NCBI GenBank assembly: GCA_020831485.1
Contig: JAFIGG010000025.1
Location: 1-45,529 of the forward strand
Direction of reading: 5' to 3'
Source of the DNA: Opitutales bacterium
Lineage (GTDB): Bacteria; Verrucomicrobiota; Verrucomicrobiia; Opitutales; Oceanipulchritudinaceae
Length of the DNA: 45,529 nucleotides
Part shown: piece after piece, positions 35,472 through 42,189 of the stretch
Layout: each line of letters starts with the position of its first letter
How positions within the stretch are numbered: the stretch's first letter is position 1
Notes under the pieces: model-generated
What the model was told of the DNA's origin: nothing
Database searches by the model: none
Seen by the model: only the letters and a program-made list of their open reading frames with translations
Translations under genes and position numbers: made by a program

Positions 35472-35494
35472 CGGCCCTTTCGGCGAAAGGGCCG
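35472..35494. repeat. Palindrome family C, GTAG-headed on the minus strand
   Basis: Perfect 11-bp-stem hairpin CGGCCCTTTCG-G-CGAAAGGGCCG, followed by CTAC (35495-35498), so GTAG heads it on the minus strand. It lies two bases after the AlkC stop codon. Confidence 0.8.
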
Positions 35495-35554
35495 CTACCT
35501 ATTAATTGGCGTTCGCTTGTTCTTCGGCGGAAGTCGGTTTATATTTCCGGCCCC

Positions 35555-36643
35555 ATGCGGATCCTCTTACAGTCTCCGGTCCTCTTTGTTTGTACTGCGC
35601 TCAGCTGGGTGCTGGCGGGCTGTGTTGCTCCGTCGGTTTCAGTGGACCGGACTGAGAATATGCCCGATTACGCGCAGAATATCTTTTTGTTCCAACCCGA
35701 AGCAGGGGAGGATCCACGCAATGTCTTCCCCCGGGTGTACGAAGGCTTGCGCAATATTGGGTTTGAGGTTACGCCGATTGAAACCGAATCGCCGCTGTTT
35801 GGCCGTCAGGGCACCGCATTTGTCTTGTCGGAGGATGGCTATTTTCTGAGCACCGCTCACACTTTCAGACGTTATCAGGAGGCGACCATCTGGTTGGAGG
35901 ATCGCCGTTATGAAGCGGACATCGTGAAAAGGGATCGTCGCGCCGACCTGGTGTTGTTGAAACTGCGCGAGCCTCCTGAAGAAGCCTTGAAGCCCTTGCC
36001 TATTGCACCGCGCGAGCGGCCTTACCGGATGGGTGAAGAGGTCTTTGCGATTGGCTATCCCTTGTCGGATATCCTTGGCCGCCAACCCCGTCTCAACAGT
36101 GGCCGCATCAGCGCCACGGTCGGCCTGCGCGACGACCCGGACTTTATTCAGGTCTCCATCGAAACCCAGCCCGGCAACAGTGGCAGCCCGGTTTTCAATG
36201 ACCGACGCGAAGTCATCGGCATGATGAAAGGAACCTTGCACCCCTCGATCATGCGAGCCACCGGCGGGTCCATGCCGCAAAACGTTAATTTTGCACTCAA
36301 AAATTCGATCATTGAGGAGTTTTTGGAGGATACCGATATTGAGCTGAACCGGGTGGCGGAGCCGGACATTGATTTCGAGAGCCTCAGCAAATCCGTTGCC
36401 CAGATCCGTTCCGGCATCATCGAAGACGGCCTCATCGAGGCCAACAAACTCGCCTGCAAAATCGTCTACCATTCCGTCTGGGAACTCTGGTACCGATTCA
36501 GCTATTTCCAGCTCATCTTTTTCGACATGGATACCGGACAGGTTGTGCTGGTTGCCGGCGAAACCCGTGACCAGCTGGGCAATACTGAAAACACTATTAT
36601 CGAGCGGTCGCTGGCGGAAGTCCGCCGGAAATTGCTGGAGTAG
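35555..36643 (+). CDS. Trypsin-like serine protease lipoprotein
   Basis: Cell-envelope protease of 362 residues. A lipoprotein signal ends in LAGC with C23 as the lipid site. The S1 fold has the triad H102 in STAHTF, D131 in RRADLVLL and S209 in QPGNSGSPVF, and IGYPL before the C-terminal barrel, as in DegP/HtrA relatives. No PDZ domain is visible; the last 120 residues are helical and unknown. I chose the ATG at 35555 because it gives the lipoprotein signal; the frame extends upstream without meaning. Probably a quality-control or processing protease facing the periplasm. Confidence 0.88.
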   Translation: MRILLQSPVLFVCTALSWVLAGCVAPSVSVDRTENMPDYAQNIFLFQPEAGEDPRNVFPRVYEGLRNIGFEVTPIETESPLFGRQGTAFVLSEDGYFLSTAHTFRRYQEATIWLEDRRYEADIVKRDRRADLVLLKLREPPEEALKPLPIAPRERPYRMGEEVFAIGYPLSDILGRQPRLNSGRISATVGLRDDPDFIQVSIETQPGNSGSPVFNDRREVIGMMKGTLHPSIMRATGGSMPQNVNFALKNSIIEEFLEDTDIELNRVAEPDIDFESLSKSVAQIRSGIIEDGLIEANKLACKIVYHSVWELWYRFSYFQLIFFDMDTGQVVLVAGETRDQLGNTENTIIERSLAEVRRKLLE

Positions 36644-36656
36644 TGGTGCCAAAGGC

Positions 36657-37373
36657 TTAGGCCTTTAACAGGTAGTCGCGGAGTCCGTTGAGGTTCAATA
36701 CCTGGATGGATTTCCCTTCGACTTCGATGAGGGCTTCGGTCTTCAGGCGTGCGAACACGCGGGAGAGGGTTTCACTGGTGATGCCGAGTTGGCTGGCGAG
36801 CAAGTGTTTTGCCAGCGGAAGCTGGATGGCGGGGGTGGGCTGTTCACTCAGGCCCTGTTCATCCACTTGTTTCAGCAGCCACTGGGCGATGCGGGATTCG
36901 GCCTGGCGGAGTTTGAGTGCCTCGACGGTTTCCACCAGATACTTGAGGTGGAGGCTCATGGAGGCCAGGATGCTCAGGGCAATATCCGGGTCACGGTGAA
37001 TCTGCTGACGAAAGTAGTCGGTGCGGACCAGGATGACTTGGCTGTTTTCAGTAGTCTTGGCCGAAGCCGGATAACTCTGATCGCCGACCAGAACCACTTC
37101 ACCAAAACACTCTCCCGGGTAAAAGACCCGGATTACCTGCTCTTTGCCGTCTTCGGTAACCCGGTGGACGTTGATCGCTCCTGCATGCACAATGTAGAAT
37201 CCATGCGCCGGTTCGCCTTCGTGGAAAAGGTAGTTGCCTTTGGTGACGGATTGCAGCTCACAGCCTTCGACAAAACGGTCGAGAGAATCTGGAGCAATGT
37301 CGGCGAACATGGGGGTCTTGCGCAGGGTTTGCTTGACCATAACGTCGCTGAGGCGGTGCGAGGAAGAACTCAT
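36657..37373 (-). CDS. Crp/Fnr-family transcription regulator, probable nitrogen-oxide regulator
   Basis: Regulator of 238 residues: cyclic-nucleotide-type beta-barrel (about 18-135, with KGNYLFHEGEPAHGFYIVHAG and YPGECFGEVVL), dimer helix, and a helix-turn-helix (LASQLGITSETLSRVFARL) in which Glu, Ser and Arg match the recognition residues of the FNR/DNR group. No N-terminal Cys cluster, so it is not an oxygen-sensing Fe-S FNR; a haem- or NO-sensing DNR/NnrR-like role fits. It is divergent from the DUF2249 gene, and an FNR-type box lies between them at 37422. Its likely targets also include the nirK-like gene, which has the same box. Confidence 0.9.
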   Translation of the reverse strand: MSSSSHRLSDVMVKQTLRKTPMFADIAPDSLDRFVEGCELQSVTKGNYLFHEGEPAHGFYIVHAGAINVHRVTEDGKEQVIRVFYPGECFGEVVLVGDQSYPASAKTTENSQVILVRTDYFRQQIHRDPDIALSILASMSLHLKYLVETVEALKLRQAESRIAQWLLKQVDEQGLSEQPTPAIQLPLAKHLLASQLGITSETLSRVFARLKTEALIEVEGKSIQVLNLNGLRDYLLKA

Positions 37374-37421
37374 AGGGATTTTGGGGAGACGTTTGACGCC
37401 TTTCCAGTTTCAACCCAGATA

Positions 37422-37435
37422 TTGATTCGGGTCAA
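37422..37435. promoter_or_regulatory. FNR/DNR-type box before the DUF2249 gene
   Basis: TTGAT-TCGG-GTCAA, one base from the consensus TTGAT-N4-ATCAA. The candidate -10 TAGACT (37458-37463) has its centre 32 bases from the box centre, the spacing of a class II activated promoter (site at -41.5). The predicted first transcript base is the A of the ATG at 37470, so the message would be leaderless. It may also control the divergent regulator gene. Confidence 0.65.
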
Positions 37436-37469
37436 GGATTTGCGGGGCAAGCTGGTGTAGACTGTGGGC

Positions 37470-37937
37470 ATGAAATCGATAGAACCGCTCCAACTGGACG
37501 TCTGCCCCTTACTGGCCAGCGGCCAGGATCCGTTTGCAGAAATTATGGCCGCAAGAGCACGTTTGCAGCCCGGTCAAAGCTTTGTGCTGACTGTACCCTT
37601 TGAACCTCTACCGCTTTACGAGGTGTTTCGCAATCAGGGGTTTACAGTGGATCCCCGGCAGCTTGATGGAGTCTGGAAGATAACCTTCAGCCCCGGAGAG
37701 GCGGCGCCAGCCGCCAGCGGCCAAGTGCTGGATTTGCGCGATGTCGACCCCCCGGGACCTTTGCAGAAAGCTTTGGAAGCGGCCTCTATGCTTGGTCGAG
37801 AAGACAGCTTGGTGATTCACACGCGGTTCCGTCCGGTGTTTCTCCTCGAACAACTTGAAGAGCGGGGCTTTGAAGCCGAAAGCATCGAACAAGGCCCTGA
37901 GAACTGGGAAACCCATATATGGCGAATAACCGCCTGA
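37470..37937 (+). CDS. Tandem DUF2249-domain protein
   Basis: Small soluble protein of 155 residues made of two DUF2249-like halves (about 4-70 and 85-152), each ending with a strand-helix unit (PFEPLPLYEVFRNQGF; RFRPVFLLEQLEERGF). DUF2249 proteins have a TusA-like fold and often lie near nitrite and nitric oxide genes, but their reaction is not known. The usual start called here would be GTG 37464; I prefer ATG 37470, which coincides with the predicted transcription start from the FNR-type promoter. It is 22 bases upstream of the NnrS/CcoN-like gene, in one operon. Confidence 0.82.
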   Translation: MKSIEPLQLDVCPLLASGQDPFAEIMAARARLQPGQSFVLTVPFEPLPLYEVFRNQGFTVDPRQLDGVWKITFSPGEAAPAASGQVLDLRDVDPPGPLQKALEAASMLGREDSLVIHTRFRPVFLLEQLEERGFEAESIEQGPENWETHIWRITA

Positions 37938-37959
37938 AACCAATTGAGAGGAATAACAG

Positions 37960-39240
37960 ATGAAAACCGTCAAAGTCCCTAAAGCCCGTGTGGCCGCCCT
38001 TGCTTTTGCATTTATATGCGTTGGTGCACTGCTGTTTTCCGCGATCCTGGCAGCCCTTTGGGTTCAACCGGAGTTGTTGCTCGGGGACCCCTACCGACCC
38101 GTTGCCCTGTTGCTTGGGCATGGATTGGCCATTGGATTTGTTGCGTCGGTTCTATTCGGTGCCAGTTATTTGATCCTCCCGGTGATGGCGGCTGCTCCGC
38201 TCTGGAGTGTGCGTCTGGGCTGGTTGCACGCTGGGGTGCATGTATCGGGCCTTTTGCTTCTTGCGGCCGGACTGCTTTTTCCTGCCAGTATTCATCCTTT
38301 TATTGGATTGGGCCTGCTTTCAGTTGGATTTCTCGCTTACAGCACTAATCTAATGATGACGGCCTCCCGCTACAACCGCTGGGATCCGGCGCTGGTCAGT
38401 GTCTTTTTTGCGCTCTGTTGGCTGGGCTTGGTTGGAGGCTTTTCCTTGTGGTTGTTTGCGGATCTGAGCTTTGGCGATCCGCGCCATTATTCGGCCGCCC
38501 TGCTTGAGGGCCAGGCCCTGGTTGCACTGCTTGGATTTTTCTGGCTCTTTCTGTTGGGAGCGGCCCTAAAGGTTCTGAGTATGTTTCTGGTCAGCCGCAA
38601 TCGGCCCGGGGCCTGGTCCTGGCTGGGATTGGTTCTGCTCAACCTTGCTTTGTTCATTATGCCCATCGGAATGCTGTTGGGGCTGGATTGGACACTGACG
38701 GTCGGACTGCTTGTTCTTGTCGGCAGTCTGTGTTACGGCATCGATTATCTGCGCCTGGCGATGGGCTCGGACCGTCTTTGGAGCGGGGATTTACTAAGCG
38801 CCTCCGCAGGGCTTCTGCTCGGACTGCCGCTTATTGTCTGGGTTGTCGCGGGCATGCCCATGGTTGTCGAAGTTGAAGGCATCACTTTGCAGGAGCAGGC
38901 ACGGGCGTATTTTGCTACGGCCCTGCTTGGTTGTTTTGTCCTTGTGGCCTTTGGCCTGGGTATGCGCGTGTTGCCCTTTCTGGCCTGGCAGCTGCGCTTT
39001 CTTCCCAAGGTCGGACGTGAGCCCGTCCCGGATGTGGAAACTCTGGTTCACGCACCTGCGCGCGGAGCTGTTTTAATCTGTCTCTTGCTGGCCTGGGCTT
39101 ACCTTGCCGCAGGCCAACTCTGGCAGAGCCCGGTAGGCGTGCAGTTTGCCGTAATCTGTTTTATCGTCGCCAGTCTCTGGGCCGTCTATGCCGTATCACC
39201 GGCACTGAAGTGCATCCTGCAAAAGCCGGCAAAACCTTGA
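37960..39240 (+). CDS. Polytopic NnrS/CcoN-like membrane protein
   Basis: Inner-membrane protein of 426 residues with about 12 helices. HGLAIGFV in the second helix and WLHAGVH in the next resemble haem-binding helices of the haem-copper oxidase/NnrS group, but the binuclear-centre motif with paired His is not visible, so it is probably not a working oxidase or NO reductase. NnrS proteins protect against NO stress in denitrifiers. Good ribosome site AGAGGA (37947-37952), 7 bases from the ATG. It lies between the DUF2249 and NirK-like genes, and its stop codon lies inside the FNR box of the latter. Confidence 0.75.
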   Translation: MKTVKVPKARVAALAFAFICVGALLFSAILAALWVQPELLLGDPYRPVALLLGHGLAIGFVASVLFGASYLILPVMAAAPLWSVRLGWLHAGVHVSGLLLLAAGLLFPASIHPFIGLGLLSVGFLAYSTNLMMTASRYNRWDPALVSVFFALCWLGLVGGFSLWLFADLSFGDPRHYSAALLEGQALVALLGFFWLFLLGAALKVLSMFLVSRNRPGAWSWLGLVLLNLALFIMPIGMLLGLDWTLTVGLLVLVGSLCYGIDYLRLAMGSDRLWSGDLLSASAGLLLGLPLIVWVVAGMPMVVEVEGITLQEQARAYFATALLGCFVLVAFGLGMRVLPFLAWQLRFLPKVGREPVPDVETLVHAPARGAVLICLLLAWAYLAAGQLWQSPVGVQFAVICFIVASLWAVYAVSPALKCILQKPAKP

Positions 39241-39250
39241 TGCGGGTCAA
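39237..39250. promoter_or_regulatory. FNR/DNR-type box before the NirK-like gene
   Basis: TTGAT-GCGG-GTCAA, identical to the box at 37422 except for the first spacer base; both are followed by GG. The candidate -10 TAAACT (39273-39278) again has its centre 32 bases away, predicting a transcript start at 39285, three bases before the ATG at 39288. The stop codon of the upstream gene overlaps the box. Confidence 0.65.
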
Positions 39251-39287
39251 GGTACTTCCCCCGAACTTCCCTTAAACTGTTACCATC

Positions 39288-41168
39288 ATGAAAACAATAC
39301 CGTATCCATCACACTTCAATCCTGCTTCGGGCTTTTGGGGAAAGTATCTGAAAGCCTTACCCCTGGCTGCTATTGCATTGTGGATACAACCAACGGAACT
39401 AAAAGCCTGCGATTCCTGTAATCTGGCTTTTACGGATGAGGTTATGTCCGAGCGTGCGAATACTGCTGTGGGACGCGATCTGCTACGGGCCATGGAGAAT
39501 CAACGCAACCTCCCGTTGGACGGCTTTAGCAGTGAGTTTCTGAAAGAGGCGCAGTCCGAGCGTCTGGAAGCCAACCGCGCAGCCCGGGGCTTGACTGAAG
39601 CACCGATCTCGGAAGGCATTCCGGTCGCCACTGACGGCGACGTCGAGGCCGCCGTCGCCCAGGCTGCACAACTTCAGGCAGGCAACCGCGAAGTGCCGGA
39701 CTACATGCGGTCGAGTGAATTTATTGAGATTATCGAGCGGGATTATGCCCTGCCGACGACCCCCACTTCAATGGTTCCCCAGGATGCACCCGTTGACAAG
39801 AGTTTCACCATTCGCCTACACGAGGGGCAAACATACATTGGCAACGGCGTGGTTTATGACGGCTTCCTCACTGACGGTAAAATTCCCGGTCCCACGATCA
39901 TCGTGCAGGAAGGGGATGTTGTTGAGTTCAACATCGTCAATGACGGCTCTGTGCCTCACGGCGCATCAATTCACGCCGCCTACACCCAGACTTCAAAATA
40001 CATCGGCAGCATTGGTCCCGGAACCACCAAGTCCGTGCGTTTTCGCGCCATGCACCCGGGGGTTTACATGTATCACTGTGCCCCTGGTGGACACGCCATT
40101 CCAATGCACGTATTATTTGGTCAATACGGCATGATGGTCGTCGAACCGAAGACCGAGAAGTTTCAACTCGAAAAGGAACTGGGGCATGCGCCGAATCTTG
40201 AGCTCTACCTGACCCAGCATGAAATCTACGCCTCAGGTAAAAACGCCATTGAAGGCGATGCTGCCTACACGATGTTCAACGGCCGTTTGTTTCGCTACGT
40301 TGAAGAGCCTATTATGGTCAATCCAGGTGATTACGTACGTGTCCATTTTTTGAATGTTGGTCCGAATCTCCTGTCGACCTTCCACCTGGTTGGTATCATC
40401 TGGGACTATGTCTACTGGCAGGGTCACCCGAAAAACATCATGACCGGTGGGCAGACCGTGACGGCTGGCCCTTCGGATTCATTCACGATCGAATTTCGCA
40501 TCCCGCCCGATGAAGGTGCTTACACGATGCTGACGCATGCCGTTGGGTCTGCCAGTCGCGGAGCGATCGGTTTACTGGTAGCTGATGCCAGTGCTGAGCT
40601 GGAGCCCCATCGCCGGGTGCTGCAAGACGGCCCGGAGTTCACCGAGGCCGAAATGGCTGAATACAGTGCCGACGCAGTGCGGGTGGTTTCGCCCTTCAAA
40701 GTGGGGACGCACCCCGTCGATCAGCCTGTAGTCTATGGTCCGGAAACCGAAGAAGTGCATATTTCGATTATTGGTAATTCCTACTGGCCCAAGGTCGTTC
40801 AAATCGCGCCCGGAACCAAGGTTACCTGGACCAACGAGGACGTCTTTACCTACCTCGCCGGTGAGTATTCGGGAATCCACAACGCTGTTGCCCTGAGCGC
40901 GCCGCCAGAGTCCGAGGACGGAGGTTTCGTGTCGCCCTTGCTCGCTCATGGCGAAAGCTACAGCTATGTTTTTGAAGAGGAGTGGGAGTATGAATACATC
41001 TGCACTCCGCACCCTTACATGAAGGCTAAGATCATCGTTAAGCAACCCGCCTACGACCTGAGCAAAAGCGCTGGTGGACCGACCGCCCTGTCCGGCTGGG
41101 CCCTGCCCCTGCTTGGTATCTGCCTGCTGATTTCCACCGGCGCCTGGATCCGCAGCCGTAGATCCTGA
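39288..41168 (+). CDS. nirK: NirK-like copper protein with C-terminal cupredoxin domain and membrane anchor
   Basis: Probable copper nitrite reductase relative, 626 residues. Signal region (about 20-40) followed by a CDSC motif (41-44); two cupredoxin domains of the NirK type (about 170-430); an added plastocyanin-like domain (about 485-586) with H531, C572, H575 and M578; and a C-terminal helix (601-620). Type 2 copper ligands H229, H263 and H417 and the catalytic-type His H366 are present. However, the catalytic Asp of PH-x-x-D-x-H is S227, and the type 1 axial Met is Q279; C264 and H274 remain. Activity is therefore uncertain: nitrite reduction by an altered mechanism, or another copper oxidase. 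FNR-type promoter upstream and strong terminator downstream. Confidence 0.85.
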   Translation: MKTIPYPSHFNPASGFWGKYLKALPLAAIALWIQPTELKACDSCNLAFTDEVMSERANTAVGRDLLRAMENQRNLPLDGFSSEFLKEAQSERLEANRAARGLTEAPISEGIPVATDGDVEAAVAQAAQLQAGNREVPDYMRSSEFIEIIERDYALPTTPTSMVPQDAPVDKSFTIRLHEGQTYIGNGVVYDGFLTDGKIPGPTIIVQEGDVVEFNIVNDGSVPHGASIHAAYTQTSKYIGSIGPGTTKSVRFRAMHPGVYMYHCAPGGHAIPMHVLFGQYGMMVVEPKTEKFQLEKELGHAPNLELYLTQHEIYASGKNAIEGDAAYTMFNGRLFRYVEEPIMVNPGDYVRVHFLNVGPNLLSTFHLVGIIWDYVYWQGHPKNIMTGGQTVTAGPSDSFTIEFRIPPDEGAYTMLTHAVGSASRGAIGLLVADASAELEPHRRVLQDGPEFTEAEMAEYSADAVRVVSPFKVGTHPVDQPVVYGPETEEVHISIIGNSYWPKVVQIAPGTKVTWTNEDVFTYLAGEYSGIHNAVALSAPPESEDGGFVSPLLAHGESYSYVFEEEWEYEYICTPHPYMKAKIIVKQPAYDLSKSAGGPTALSGWALPLLGICLLISTGAWIRSRRS

Positions 41169-41247
41169 AATTGACTTTCCGAACCCCATAATTGTTCGGG
41201 ATTGAGACGCGCATTTAGGCATGCGCAATTGAGAGACACAGAGACGA

Positions 41248-41281
41248 CCCTCCCCGGCTTGAGACCCGGGGAGGGTTTTTT
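41248..41281 (+). terminator. Intrinsic terminator of the NirK-like gene
   Basis: Perfect 10-bp stem CCCTCCCCGG / CCGGGGAGGG with an 8-base loop, followed by six T (41276-41281). It lies 79 bases after the nirK-like stop codon. On the minus strand it reaches the 3' end of the four-helix-bundle gene. Confidence 0.9.
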
Positions 41282-42107
41282 ATACGCGTCTTTGTCTTCG
41301 GCGCTGTTCCTGGCGTTTGCGGTAGATTCTTTCCGTGAAGCCACCTTCGTTCAGGAAGGACTGTTCGAGGGTTTCCAACTGTCGTTTCAAAAGGTAGATC
41401 GCCTGATTGATCAGACAGATCAGCGTGTTGGCTGCTACTTCGGCGTTGGCTTTTGCGGTGTCGTAGGGGTCGAGAGGCTCGGATTCGTCGGACGGGTCGG
41501 ACTTGTCTGACTTGTCCGACGGGTCCGACAAGTCGGACTCGAACCAGGCTTGTGGGTAGCTGCGAAAGCGCTGGCGCACGGCGAGGGCTTCGGCAGAGTC
41601 TTTTTGCCACAGGCTGAGTTTGTTCTGGCGAAGGTAGTCTTCGTAATCGAGCAGCAGTTCTTCCAGGCTGGCTTTGGCGACATTGGTGAGTTTCAGCTCG
41701 GTCTTTTTCGAGGTGGCGGCGGCCATGCTGCCTTCGGCAATGTTCTGGCGACCGCTGCGCGCCGCCTGCACCATTTGGTCGTGCGTGCGGGATCGTCGTG
41801 TGATAAAGCGGTCACAGAAAATCCGCGTCGCGTCGTAGACCAGCGAGGCCACCTGGAAACCACGGAGTTTCCGGTAGCCACCATGTTTGTGGAGGAGGCC
41901 TGGTTTTTTGTTGGACGGGTCGGACCTGTCGGACTTGTCGGAGGCGTCGGACAGGTCAGACAAAACCTTTCGCACATCCCGCACCATTCGATTTACCAGA
42001 TCTCGCCAGGCCCGGTCGGTGGTTGGCAGGCCGCCGGGGCAATTGGCCGGGGTCAGACGGGCAATCCATTCGAGGCGTTTGAGCTGCTGTCTTTGAACGC
42101 TTTTCAT
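41280..42107 (-). CDS. Four-helix-bundle (S23/IVP-type) protein with internal Ser-Asp-X repeats
   Basis: Protein of 275 residues from the ATG at 42105-42107. The four-helix-bundle core resembles the 23S-rRNA intervening-sequence protein family (FQVASLVYDATRIFCDRF, RSGRQNIAEGSMAAATSKK, ASLEELLLDYEDYLRQ, ANTLICLINQAIYLLKRQLE). Its function is unknown. Two Ser-Asp-X stretches (about 49-66 and 190-207) interrupt it, coded by two 54-base arrays of 9-base repeats. The frame is kept, so the protein is probably still made. The basic C terminus (RKRQEQRRRQRRV) may bind nucleic acid. Confidence 0.78.
   Translation of the reverse strand: MKSVQRQQLKRLEWIARLTPANCPGGLPTTDRAWRDLVNRMVRDVRKVLSDLSDASDKSDRSDPSNKKPGLLHKHGGYRKLRGFQVASLVYDATRIFCDRFITRRSRTHDQMVQAARSGRQNIAEGSMAAATSKKTELKLTNVAKASLEELLLDYEDYLRQNKLSLWQKDSAEALAVRQRFRSYPQAWFESDLSDPSDKSDKSDPSDESEPLDPYDTAKANAEVAANTLICLINQAIYLLKRQLETLEQSFLNEGGFTERIYRKRQEQRRRQRRV
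41487..41540. repeat. Array of six 9-bp GTCGGACNN units inside the four-helix-bundle gene
   Basis: Six units of the type GTC(G/C/T)GAC plus two variable bases, 54 bases in all, coding for Ser-Asp-X triplets on the minus strand. Units with GTCCGAC and GTCGGAC are reverse complements, so the array can fold on itself. Confidence 0.8.
41910..41963. repeat. Second array of six 9-bp GTCGGACNN units
   Basis: Six units, 54 bases, same reading frame and same period as the array at 41487. Units read GTTGGACGG, GTCGGACCT, GTCGGACTT, GTCGGAGGC, GTCGGACAG, GTCAGACAA. Confidence 0.8.
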
Positions 42108-42189
42108 TGTAGCGTTAGTTTTGCGGGTTTTGCTCTCTCTGGCAATGCACAAAGTGGAGCCTGGGGAAACGCAGCGGCTGCTCAGTAAC

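Noticed and set aside
35639-36652. 337-codon open frame on the minus strand
   Set aside because: Fully antisense to the serine protease, which has a complete catalytic triad and lipoprotein signal.
41487-41963. Repeat arrays considered as a CRISPR
   Set aside because: Units are 9 bases, contiguous, without spacers, and lie in frame within a coding sequence.
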